From Apostichopus japonicus (taxonomy: Eukaryota; Echinodermata; Holothuroidea; Aspidochirotida; Stichopodidae), in assembly GCF_037975245.1 (NCBI RefSeq), contig NC_092581.1, positions 1,128,501-1,192,500 on the forward strand: 64,000 nucleotides of DNA, given 5' to 3'. Shown here piece by piece: positions 12,878-23,167 of the stretch. The stretch's first letter is position 1; the number at the start of each line of letters is the position of its first letter. The position numbers were made by a program, and so were the translations under genes. The notes beneath the pieces are model-generated. The model did not search any database. It was not told the origin of the DNA and saw nothing but the letters and a program-made list of their open reading frames with translations.

Positions 12878-13236
12878 TTATTCCGAACCATCCAGAGCGG
12901 TGACATCTTCGTAACTCGGTGGAGGAGATGTCTGCGACGAATCTTGTCTCTGAGGGAAGAGAGCTATGTAAGTCGGAGGAAACAAATCATTTGTTTCTCT
13001 GAGGTGACTGCTTTCTTCTTCTGTAAATGGAACTGCTTCTTCATCCTCTCCTCTGTTGAGTGGATAACCGTTCCTTGAACCTCTCAAGGGGAGCTCTGCA
13101 GGTGGCAGGGGAGGTTCCATAAATGTATTTTCTCTCCTATTCTTCGGACAGAACAGCAGCATTAGAAGGATGCCTACAGCCAATGCGAACAATCCCAAAG
13201 CTACACCGACTAATGCACCTGAACTCAGTCTGGAGG
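12878..13236 (-). CDS. SRCR gene A exon 6: transmembrane helix and cytosolic tail
   Basis: A 359 nt terminal exon after a CT/GA-rich acceptor tract. It encodes the helix LVGVALGLFALAVGILLMLL followed by a KNRR stop-transfer motif and an acidic, proline-rich tail. The tail holds FPPTY and, near the C-terminus, PPPSYEDV. Both are PPxY class WW-domain ligands by pattern. Ends TAA. Confidence 0.85.
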
Positions 13237-16200
13237 CTGTTGTACAGAGAGAGAGAGAGAGAGAGAGAGAAACAAAGCTTGAGATTCAGGGGAATTGAAA
13301 TGAGAGTGGAATATAATAATTTAACAGCTATTAAAAGTGTACTTGATGTGTAGCAACACATTTGTTCAGGGTTTGGTCACCTTACCAACAGATTAATTCC
13401 TTAAATTCCCAACAAACGAACCATGATGTTCATTTAAGCATAGTAAATTCAAGTCGTTACACTTTCTCGCAAGTCTTGCTCAATTTTACATTGTAAACTT
13501 TACATGTAAACTTTACATGTAAACTTTACATGTAAAGTTTACATCAATTTCAGTTTTGTCAAGGCTCATAGTAAAGTGACTGCGGATAATTACTGACATA
13601 CATACTAATCAATGGTAACATGACACAGTCTGTAATCAGTACTTAGAAAAAATATTATTGGTTCAAAACAAAATTAATCGGATGTTTCAAGTTTCCAATT
13701 CCAGTTAAACGATACCAAAGGAATAGACACATATCAGAATTGCAGAAAAGACAAAAGATATATAATGGCTTCTTCGCGAGTTCCTGCTTGCAGGAGGATC
13801 TAAAATACATAGATACATACCAAAGAATTTCAAACGTTATTGCTATCTGTGCCAGAGACAAAACACAGGACTTAGTGAATAAGGTGCTCATCAATATAAA
13901 ACAACAGACCACCTACTGCAGCAAGACACATTGTATATGACAAGCTAGTTTGTAGTAACCATTTATCAGTTGCTACTATTGTGTCTCTGTAAGAAATGCT
14001 ACAGAAAATGACCAACCTCTTCAAAACTGCAAAGATGTGGGGCAAATTACGAACAGAACTTGTTAACCTCATGTCTACGACATATACAAACATAAACACT
14101 GAGTTATTCCCTGTGACAGAAATAGTGTAACACAATGTATAATCAGACTTTGAACAGAGAACTCAATATAATTTGCGACTACTCACTAGCACATGTGATT
14201 GCAATTCCAGCACAGTTATACGCATAGCTGTAATATGGACGCCTTGAACACTGGCCTATTTTCTCTTCCTCCTGGTCACACATAAAACCATGGTGCAAGG
14301 CGCTCGTCAAACCGTTTCCAAATTTTCCGTTATCAGTATCCAGACTTCTCAGGCTAATAAATCCTAACTCCTTGCATACAATTTCTGCCTCAGTCGTCTC
14401 AATGTCGTCATGGCAAAGTCGCCTCCAGTCTTCTCCATCCCACACTTCTAAACGCCCCTCATTTGGAGATGTTCCATTGTACAAGCGAGGTGTATAAAGA
14501 GCTACTGTATAACCAAAGGAAAACATTGTCTTTTGTGTAACAAGGAAAACTTAATGTCACCATCCCAAGAAATGGCAGTATACCTCTGGTGTGTAGGGAT
14601 ATGTACCCAACCGAGCTACATGTATAGTGCAGCTTCTGCTAGGAGTGGGTAAACATGTGGATTTCAAATACATAAAGATGACTTAAGACTTTACAATGAA
14701 TTGCATAGAGTATGGCATCAATAAATGGATTGTTATCTATAGCTGGAGGCAGGAAAGGCACAACCCTCAATAACCAGGAGACTGAGGAGAGGGGGGATGA
14801 AGGGATGGGGGGGGGAAGTGTGCTTCACTTCAGCTGGAGGAACCTGCGCCCAGACCTGGCACCACCCAGGGTACCTCAAAAGTTGACTGCTTTCTCAAGT
14901 ACCGAGGAAGGTCAAAATGAGTTTTCATTGTTTTTGTAACCGACATTGTAACAACTGCCTTCACCAAGGCTGCACTGCAGTGATCATGAAGTAGGTATCT
15001 TCTCCTCCTTCAGTACTTGAGAAACTGTTCAAATGATGAAAATACACTCTCAACTATTGCGATGGGTACATTAAGGTACCCGGGAGCAGGAATGCATAAA
15101 TTATGTGTCTTCCTTGTTATTCTCTGATGCTCAGCGAAGAGAGAATTCCGATACTCCTTCACCGTGACCAGATGAACTGGGTTTCCGGTAAGATTCTTAT
15201 AGGTTAGTTTCTAACTGTTGAGATTCATTTACAAAATTTATATCTATGCAAAGGCTTGTTTCATTTTTTCTCTCTGAAAAAGCAGTAGATATTCTTGACA
15301 TATTTCACAGAGATCTGTTGTACCACTAATTTAACAGGTTACAAGTGACTTGTTGCCCACATTCATTTTGTAGGCTATTGTTGCTATGAAGCACAACGAT
15401 AGTAATTCTTACCTGGAGGGTAGCACTGAACTACTGCATCTACTGAATGCGCACTGCTGCAGTCTAGCTTCCATCCACTTTGAGCACAATCAGTTAACAT
15501 GGATTCCAATCCTTCACAACTGATGTTGGCAAAGAAGCATTCCTGCTCCGCTGTCAGGACACCACTCGGACCGAGTACCACTCCGCCCTCATATCCCAGT
15601 TGCTTGCAGGAGACCTGTGCAGCTTTATGGTCCCATACACTTGTACGGACAGCTCCCCACTGACCGTCATGAAAGATCTCCACACGGCCCTTTGTGGACG
15701 ACACTGGTGACTGGCCTCCAACCAAGCGAATGGTGCCTTCATTTGCAAAATCTGCAACATGACAATATATTGTTATACATTAGGCCAGATAAAATGATGT
15801 TTGCCGCGTTTTGCAACTGGTCATTGAATTTATCCACACCGACTTGTCTAACTCAATGCAAAAACTGTGGTAATTGTTTTAACTCTGGTCGGGCAAATAT
15901 AAATATTTGGTACTGATAAAAACAGTGTTTTTGTGTTGGATGGTATGTAGCAAAAGAACAAGAATAACGCTTTGCAATTTATTTTGAAAAACCCACATAA
16001 CAGACACTTCGGAGCACACCGTAACACACACACCAAAAGTGTGCACGGCATGCTATAGTGTCTTGCTTACCAGTATCAGGCATGCATGAAATTACGTTTA
16101 GTGGTTCACTTTATTGAATTGATATGAAACATTTGTTCCTTGGATGCTTAAGTTAATCATTATTATATTTTATTATATTATATTATAGTTTACTTGACCA

Positions 16201-19200
16201 CTTTCTCAACGAAAGAGTGTTGGACGGTGGGTTCCAATGGGAGTTTTGGTGATACATTAGGTAGCAGACAACAGTCCACATCCCAGCCCTTGGCAGCTAC
16301 AACCCTTCATATGACAATACCAAACCAAAAGGCTTACACACAAAATGGCCTTGGTCGCCTACATCAAGAGCAAAATGATTTTCCACACCAGCTATGGATA
16401 CTTGGTCTGAAAATACCACAATACAATACATACACAACACAATACATAAATAAACACAATACAAATACCACAATACAAATTAAAACCACAATACAAATAT
16501 CACAATACAAAACCAACCTGCGCACTTCACACCGACTTGATTCCTACAGTGAACATCAGGGTTGAAATGGTGGGGACAATCTTGCCATTCCCTTTCATCA
16601 CCATAACAACTGATATGTAGTACAGAGTATGGTCCATCACCATAGAAAGCCAAGGGTGCTTCTACATTAGAAAAGCCAAGCTGTCTGCACAAAGTTACAG
16701 CAGTTGCGTCAGTCCATCTGTCCGGACAAATCGACCCCCATCCATAGGCATCGGTGTATACCTCTAGCCGGCCTTCAAAACCAGAGTCGCCATTCACAAG
16801 CCTGAGGTTGATTAGGTCTCCATTCCTATTTTCTACTTTGGTAGTATATCCTGGGAGAAGGTCCAAAGAAATTATTACAATGGCTTAACTCTTTGCAAAG
16901 TTTAGTGTTAATCAAGACTGATCCACATATACTGAAATCAAATAACAGCAGTGTTGCAACTTGAAATGAGTAAATGACCCGACTAAGGAAAATCACTGGT
17001 AATCACTTCACTTAACTTCAAAGTGACCTTGTTCTTCAATTCTGAAATGACCATAACAAGGTAATCCTCTCTCAGCAATCTACTGAAAAAGTACAAGTGT
17101 GACCATCATAATTGACATCAGGCGCGTAGCCAGGAAATTGCCAAGGGAGGGGCGAAACTGTAGATTTGGCATTGCAAACTATCTAAGCGTAGCGCCACCA
17201 TGGTTGGCGCGAAGCGTACAAGAAAATTTTGGCTGTAAATGCCTCCCAGATCGCCGGAAATGGCACTTCCCATGCCTTTTAAGTTGCATCTTAGCATTTT
17301 CTCTTTTGAAAATACTAGCGATATCATAAAAACCTTTAAAAATTTTGCAAAAAATATGCTCAAGGGGGGAGGCGGCTGCCCCCTTCGCCCCCCCTTGGCT
17401 ACGCGCCTGATTGACATACCATTGTTTGTGCTTAGCCTACGTCGTAGGAAGGCCATTACTTATGTGGCCCAGTTATGTTACATCTTAATCCCTCAGCCAT
17501 TCAGATGTTACCAGTCTCTCAGGAATTCTAAATGTAGTACCATTTTATACGTGATCTGAATCTTACCTCCATTGTTCGAAGGAAATACGGATGCCTGTCA
17601 CATTGTTTTTTGCAATAAAAATGCTTAAAATTGAAAATACTCTTCACTTGTAAACGCAGAGGTCATATATAGTTCAGGAGTGTGGTTACAACAAACTTAG
17701 AACCCTGTGTCAAAGACTGGACAGGTTTCACTTAGATCTTCAAAATTCAATCAATACTGAATTTGGCTCTCCCATATTTTATCCCTACCTTGTGTACATA
17801 CACAGTTGTTTATGTCATCTTGCTTACAGTTGGGAAATTATGCAGCTTATACTCTTAATATATCTGACATTGATTTCTTAGTTACAGCCAATAAATACTC
17901 CTCTTCTGCATTTATGAGAAATGCTGGACATACTCGATAGAGCACAGGTGATTGAATTTTGGGAATGTCTGGCCCTCTGGCTACACTAGCCACATTACAC
18001 TGCCTGATGGTATTTCTGCTCTTATCGGGCAGCTAATTTAGAAACATAATATATGTAGATAAAGATATATTGATAACAGAGGGAAGGATAGAGAATAGAG
18101 GGAAAGATACGTTAGAGAGAGACAGATTAGTGAAAGTAAAATGACGTTTACCTTGTTGACAGGTTACACCTGCATCTTCAGTGTGCTTGCAGTTACTTAT
18201 TCCCCAACCTGAATGGCTGCAATATGTGAGTTTTTCCTCAAATCCACTGCACATTACATTATCCAAGAAGATCGGACCACTGCCCTGACCAGATCGTGCC
18301 CCTCCAAAGACTCGAAGTGCTTTAGTATATCCCAGCTGCCTGCAGACAACATGGCCTTCCTCCATACCCCAGTTGTCATCACAAATAGTACCCCACTGCC
18401 CCATGTGGTAGATCTCCACAGTGCCCTCATATGCTCCTGCACCATGACCAACTAGTCGAATTCTGCCTTCTATGTTTCCTGCAGAGAAAACAAAAAACAA
18501 AAGTCAAGGAAATAAAATGTGTACACATTCATCCTGGAAGTCCTTGACAATTAAAAGTAGTCTAATCGGGAAAAATTATACGTTTTGACTGACGAATGAG
18601 GATCATATTCTAATCAAGTCTAGATATAATTTGCATTTCTGAGAATATTGATACTTGGAATTGTCACAGATTGTACCATTTACGTGAACTTGAAGTAAGT
18701 ATATTGTCTCTTTACATTATTGCAAATTACCTTGGACTGGAAAGAGTTCCTAATCTTACTGTATCACAAAGGATGTCAAATTAACAATTCATCTCAATTG
18801 CTATATCATCAGATGTATTTATTGAGATGCACAATTTTAATAAATCATAAAAAAAATTTGTCATCTGATCTACAATATCACACCTGGTGGCTCAAAGTTC
18901 ACTTTAGTACAAAACATACATGTATGTCATTGTTGAAATGAAATAAAGTTGATATGTATTGTATTGAAGCATCAAATGGAGAGTTCTTGGACAAGGCACT
19001 TAATCTCCATTATCTCTATTCATCCAGGGAGTAGAGTATTTAATTGGTGAACTGCCAGGTAACTTGTAAATTAGTTTTCCCCAGGTGTCTTGTAGATGTA
19101 GCACACTATTTACCTGGCATCCGTTAAATTAATAACAAAGGCAGGCATCAAAGACAATTTTTATTATTCAGTAACCTCAAAGCTATATAATATTCAATTT

Positions 19201-20901
19201 TTAAGTTAACCCCTTCCTGTTGGACTGAATACGCTCGCTTTGAAAGTTGGCTTCACGACCTCACCACAATACACAGTAAGCCGCCATTGATTACGTACAG
19301 TAATACGCTTGAAATTTCATATTTACAATTTACTGGAAGCATGGGTTTATAATTACTGAAACTTACGTAAAGAAGTACAAGGTGGTGGCGGTCGACATTA
19401 AAAAAAAAATTATCAAAAGAATACAACAGGTTAATTAGAAAATATCACAAAAGATACTCCCTAAAGGGTTAAAATTTGAATCGTAAATTGTTCAACTGCT
19501 CACCATTTTCACCTTCACGCCATATCGAAAACTACAACCAAATAAGGTTATGCTGTTCAACTAAAATTAATCACTACTGCCACTTGCACTAAATCATCAT
19601 TCCTCTTCCAAACCTAACTAAGCTATCGTAAAAATAATATAGTCTCGGAGATAAATTCTATCCTGCTACAGTCAAATTCTATCTTCTCCTCCTAAATCAA
19701 TTCAATGTGCCTAATCAGTTCAAGTAAGCCATTCTGCTCCTCCACGGGACAAACTAAAATGAATGACAGCGAATGACAATTGACTTTGTACAGGGTTAAT
19801 TATCATTCGCGAATGACAGCGAATGACAACGAAGGATGGTGGTGAGTGGAGATAGAATGATTAACGGAGTGGAGTAAATGCGGTTATTGGTTTTCTGCGC
19901 AAATATGAATTGAGGAAAATCGCATGTTACGTGGTTGCAGGGTTTTTGTGTAATTTACGGATAGAAACACAGGGAAAGTTTTTGTGTGAGAATGCGCTTG
20001 AGTGCTGTGCTTTTGACATTTACCTCTGTAGATTTATATAGAAAGATAACTGAAGTAGTTGTTAGGACTCTTCCTGAAATTTTTAGCCGTTTCAAGATTA
20101 TAGTATTGTTAGTTATTAACAATTAATATCGGAAAAATGACGTTGAATTTACTTTTTAGATTCAGACTTACAATTTCGCTTACTATAAGGTGTGTTTGTA
20201 TCTTGTCCGTACTTTACTAGATCTGTAAGCCACGCACCTCGCGTCCACTCGGTTTGCGCGGCTTTAATATACCCACAAAGTCTGAACTGTGATATCCGGT
20301 TGAAGCAAATATCTGTGCTGTCGTTCACTGTCATTTGTTTTAGTCAACGCAATTTTTTAGTGTGTACAACATATTGTCATTTGTTATGTGTAATGCAATT
20401 GTCATTCGTTTTAGTAACACCCTCCTCCACAAAAAAAAAAAATGGTATATTCTGCTGACAAAAGGTTGTTTGTTTTCCGCTGACAAATTTGCTGTGCAGA
20501 AAGCACCGAAGAATAACGGTACCCTCCAGATTTAAATAGAAACCTCAGGAAATATCATGAAAATGAGTACAACATTCCAATCCAGATACCCCAAGATCAT
20601 TGAAATGGTATGTACATTACTTCCGAATATACTGGTATTCGTACCAGTAAAGCGATCTACTTGAACGCGTTGGAACCTTCAACCAACTTTTACCTGCGTA
20701 GGCCTAGGTTTACAGTATGTCACTTGTGAATGTGAAGCATAGCCTAGCCTATTCCTAACATTAGGCGACTTGGACTAACATGAGCGATGTTATGTTATTA
20801 CCAAACTTACCTGAAGTGACATGTAAGATACAACAAATTGAAAATGACACAAATATTTCAATGTGTGTAAAGGTAATGTTTCCTGAGCTTTTCCAAAGCA
20901 T
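12878..20901 (-). CDS. SRCR gene A: type I membrane receptor with four SRCR domains
   Basis: Six coding exons read from high to low coordinates: 20901-20811, 18478-18152, 16850-16518, 15751-15413, 14504-14187 and 13236-12878. All introns are phase 1 and the total, 1767 nt, closes exactly at TAA, giving about 588 aa. Order: signal sequence (1-30), SRCR1 (31-139), SRCR2 (140-250), SRCR3 (251-363), SRCR4 (364-469), then TM helix and an 85-90 residue cytosolic tail. SRCR1, 2 and 4 have the six-cysteine group A pattern; SRCR3 is atypical. SRCR receptors bind microbial or modified self ligands at the cell surface; here the ligand is unknown. The tail has two PPxY motifs, suggesting WW-domain partners. 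The first exon is the least certain part. It is a shorter relative of genes B and C at 44-64 kb. Confidence 0.72.
13246..13271. repeat. GA/CT microsatellite in the acceptor tract of SRCR gene A exon 6
   Basis: A run of GA dinucleotides on the plus strand. On the transcribed strand it is a CT run that forms most of the polypyrimidine tract upstream of the acceptor at 13237-13238. Confidence 0.9.
13497..13544. repeat. Palindromic 12-mer TTTACATGTAAA repeated
   Basis: Three or more overlapping copies of AACTTTACATGTAAA, the last joined to its own inverse (TGTAAAGTTTACA). It lies in the last intron of SRCR gene A and could extrude a hairpin. No known function. Confidence 0.8.
14187..14504 (-). 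CDS. SRCR gene A exon 5: SRCR domain 4
   Basis: A 318 nt phase 1-1 exon with YTPRLYNGTS, NEGRLEVWDGEDWRRLC, IVCKELGF and a terminal GIAITC. It resembles the last, membrane-proximal SRCR of genes B and C (the PRL-x-x-G start and the W-x-R-x-C spacing). Acceptor TTATACAG, donor GTGAGT. Confidence 0.85.
15413..15751 (-). CDS. SRCR gene A exon 4: SRCR domain 3 with altered cysteines
   Basis: A 339 nt phase 1-1 exon with TIRLVGGQ, KGRVEIFHDGQWGAV, VSCKQLGYEGG and a terminal AVVQC. The cysteine normally found in the WGTIC position is replaced (WGAVRTS). An extra cysteine appears in AEQECFF. The total stays six but the canonical C2-C7 disulfide cannot form. Confidence 0.85.
16518..16850 (-). CDS. 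SRCR gene A exon 3: SRCR domain 2
   Basis: A 333 nt phase 1-1 exon with LRLVNGDSGFEGRLEVYTD, GSICPDRW, LCRQLGF, CYGDEREWQDC and a terminal VGVKC. All six group A cysteines are present. The donor GTTGGT is weak and runs straight into an AC-rich ACAATACAA repeat (about 16420-16515). Confidence 0.85.
17119..17409. mobile_element. hAT-like MITE (291 bp) in an intron of SRCR gene A
   Basis: Termini CAGGCGCGTAGCCAGG and CCTTGGCTACGCGCCTG are inverted repeats, flanked by the perfect 8 bp duplication ATTGACAT (17111-17118 and 17410-17417). The interior has the family core word AGCGCCACCATGGTTGGCGC. It has no transposase. It sits between exons 3 and 2 of gene A. Confidence 0.88.
18152..18478 (-). CDS. 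SRCR gene A exon 2: SRCR domain 1
   Basis: A 327 nt phase 1-1 exon. It carries the family words RIRLVGHG, YEGTVEIYHMGQWGTICDD, VVCRQLGY, GSGPIFLDNVMC and a C-terminal EDAGVTC. Six cysteines in group A spacing. Acceptor CTCTGCAG, donor GTAAAC. Confidence 0.9.
18479..20810. other. Long first intron of SRCR gene A (if exon 1 is correct)
   Basis: No further exon was recognised. Near 19755-19840 there are several copies of GAATGACAGCGAATGACAA. The rest is AT-rich without clear structure. Confidence 0.45.
20811..20901 (-). CDS. SRCR gene A exon 1: putative signal peptide
   Basis: ATG opens a 91 nt frame whose hydrophobic core is IFVSFSICCILHV, ending TS in front of a strong donor (CAG then GTAAGTTT). 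It leaves phase 1, exactly what the next SRCR exon needs. The segment before the core is longer than usual for a signal peptide. Chosen because no better ATG-hydrophobic-donor combination was seen between 18.5 and 25 kb. Confidence 0.5.
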
Positions 20902-21604
20902 TATATGTATCAAGATCTTATTAATTAAATGGCGTTCGGTTTGCATCAGCCTACTATGGACTACCGTGTTAAGGACGTGCCGCATTCATTGCGCAATGTC
21001 CCGCTTTCCAGGAAATTGAACATGTCTAGCCTAGGTACAATTTTATGGTTTGAAGAAGCATTTACAAAGTACAATTCGCCGAAAACAGGAAAACTTACGG
21101 AAGCTTTAACACGACATACGAGATGTCGATATACCGTGTTACGATACCATTGACTCGACAAAATTTTAGTGTTACAGACTAATAAGTACTCGACAACAGG
21201 GCAAAGAAATATGATTTTTGTCGAGTTACCGACTTAGGAAACCGACAAGACGACTACAAATCGATTTTGTCGAGGTACCGACTTACGATACCTTGGAATA
21301 GTCAGTTTTCAACTTCTTGTCAATATTGACGAGTTAATTGTGCATGTCATCAAAACGTCAATTTAAATGTTCTTTCTACGCTTCCGTAGTCATGGTAATG
21401 ACAAAAATAGCTCAAGATGCTTTATGATTTCTGATTGATCGAGAGATTTCAGCGCTCACTGGCCGCCACTTTCTAACACATCTAAATTGTAGTAATAATT
21501 GACTTCGTACACAAACTTTGTCGGCTGCTAGTGAGAACTTTGTTGATATTTTTAATAATGCTTCAAAACTAGAGAATATGCCGTGATCATGCGTTGCCTG
21601 AGGT

Positions 21605-23167
21605 CATAGGCGTACGAGGCGGGGGGCAGGGGGGGGGGGGGCAGACTGCCCCCCAAATTTCCAGAGGACAAGAAATTCGGGCAAAAATCCTGAAAAATTC
21701 GGGCAGCCTAAGAGGAGAATTTTTTTTTCTCCTCTTATATATAAATATGCAGTAGCTTGCCCGAATCTTTTTCAAATTTTTGCCCGACAATTCCATGATT
21801 TTCTTTATTTAGCATCATGATGCCCGAATATTTCCGTGAAACACCACCGTAAGCGCAGTTCATCTGGGCTACCACGCTTTTTGCACGATCAATTTTTTTT
21901 CTAACTAGTCAATTGTATACCTGGACCAAGGGTGGCGGAACCGACGGGGGGCACATGGGGCACGTGCCCCCCCCCCCTCACTTTTCCTCAGGTTAAAAAT
22001 TTGCCTTTTTTCTACATAAATATTGAGGTGCCTCAAGTTAGTTAGAGGCCAGGGAACCAGAATGAACACTCGGGAAGGGCCGTTTCCGGCCATCTGAGGG
22101 GTTTGTAAAACCAAAAATTTTCTAGTACGCTCCGCGCCAACCGATGGTGGCGCTCCGCTCAGATAGTCGTGCATACAACTTTGCAAATCCTGGCTAAGCC
22201 CGTGACTTTTAATTAATTTCTGTGGGTCAAACTCAAAGCTATTTCGAATGGGAAAAAAATTGTTAAGATATTAACAAGAAAAAAAACTCTAATTCGGAAG
22301 ATTCCTACATTAGCAACTAGCATGATTTCACCTCATTTTGTCTCAAAAGAAAACTTGTTCTTTCTTTCCCAATTTGCGTAATTGGATATTGCAGTGCTAG
22401 TATGCATATTTTCCTTATGGGGCGGGGGGGGGGCGTTGATGGAGTGATGTGTATACACAAATAAGATAATACAATAAGAGTTATAAAGGGTACTAAATAT
22501 AAGGCTGTATCATTCCAACCGAATTTCTGCAAAGTGCCCTTTGATGTCGGTGCCCCCCCCCCCTCCCCCAGATTAAAAATGCTTCCGCCGCCCTTGACAT
22601 GGACATCCCCGACATGAGTGTATATAAGAAACATTTTCTTTTTCATGGTTGGTGGGGGGGGGGGGGAGTGCCTACAAGCCTAGAAGTACAGGTGTATCAT
22701 ATTCTTTGTTATATTTTATACTTTTTTGTGAGACAAATTGCAGTCTCATCCGACACAGCGACATTATCCCGCCAACGTGTCGTTGAAAAAGGTATGTTTT
22801 TCTGGAGGTAGCTGAGTACTGTGTTAATATAATAAATAAGGTAACTAAATAGGAGCTTAAAAAATATACTGTCCCATTTTTCCCCTTCAAAGTGATGTTA
22901 CCATTTTTTCTTCTTCTAATTTACCAAATTTTTGGGGAAGTGTAAATTTCTAAAACGTGAGATTATAAAATAAAGAATGTTTAGATGCAACTTGCAAGGC
23001 CTCAGAAGTGCCGTTTCCGGCAATCTGAGAGGCATTGTTTGCCAAAAATTTTCTTGTACGCTACGCGCCAACCGATGGTGGCGCTCCGCTTAGATAGTGT
23101 CACGGGAACTTTCGCGCACAAAAAGTTCTGCCCCCCCCCCAAACTGAAATGGTCCCGTACGCCTATG
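21605..23167. mobile_element. hAT-like non-autonomous element (1563 bp) with perfect 8 bp TSD
   Basis: The ends are CATAGGCGTACGAGG and CCCGTACGCCTATG, flanked by CCTGAGGT on both sides (21597-21604 and 23168-23175). Inside are at least two copies of the family core (AGTACGCTCCGCGCC and TTGTACGCTACGCGCC words near 22120 and 23050), long G and C runs, and a nested sub-element whose left end is CAAGGGTGGCGGAACC at 21927. No transposase frame was found, so it is probably a composite, non-autonomous element. Confidence 0.82.
21927..22205. mobile_element. Nested hAT-like fragment inside the 21605-23167 element
   Basis: It runs from CAAGGGTGGCGGAACC to AAATCCTGGCTAAGCCCGTG, terminal words typical of the family. 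It is the reverse-complement relative of the left part of the 58960 element: it shares GTTGTATGCA, the AGCGCCACCATCGG core, and ATTCTGGTTCCCTGGCCTC. No clean target duplication was seen for the nested copy. Confidence 0.6.

Noticed and set aside
12300-12914. Six overlapping frames of 119-190 codons on both strands
   Set aside because: All arise from the stop-free 19 bp repeat, which is open in every frame. The repeats encode the same peptide in shifted frames and have no independent support.
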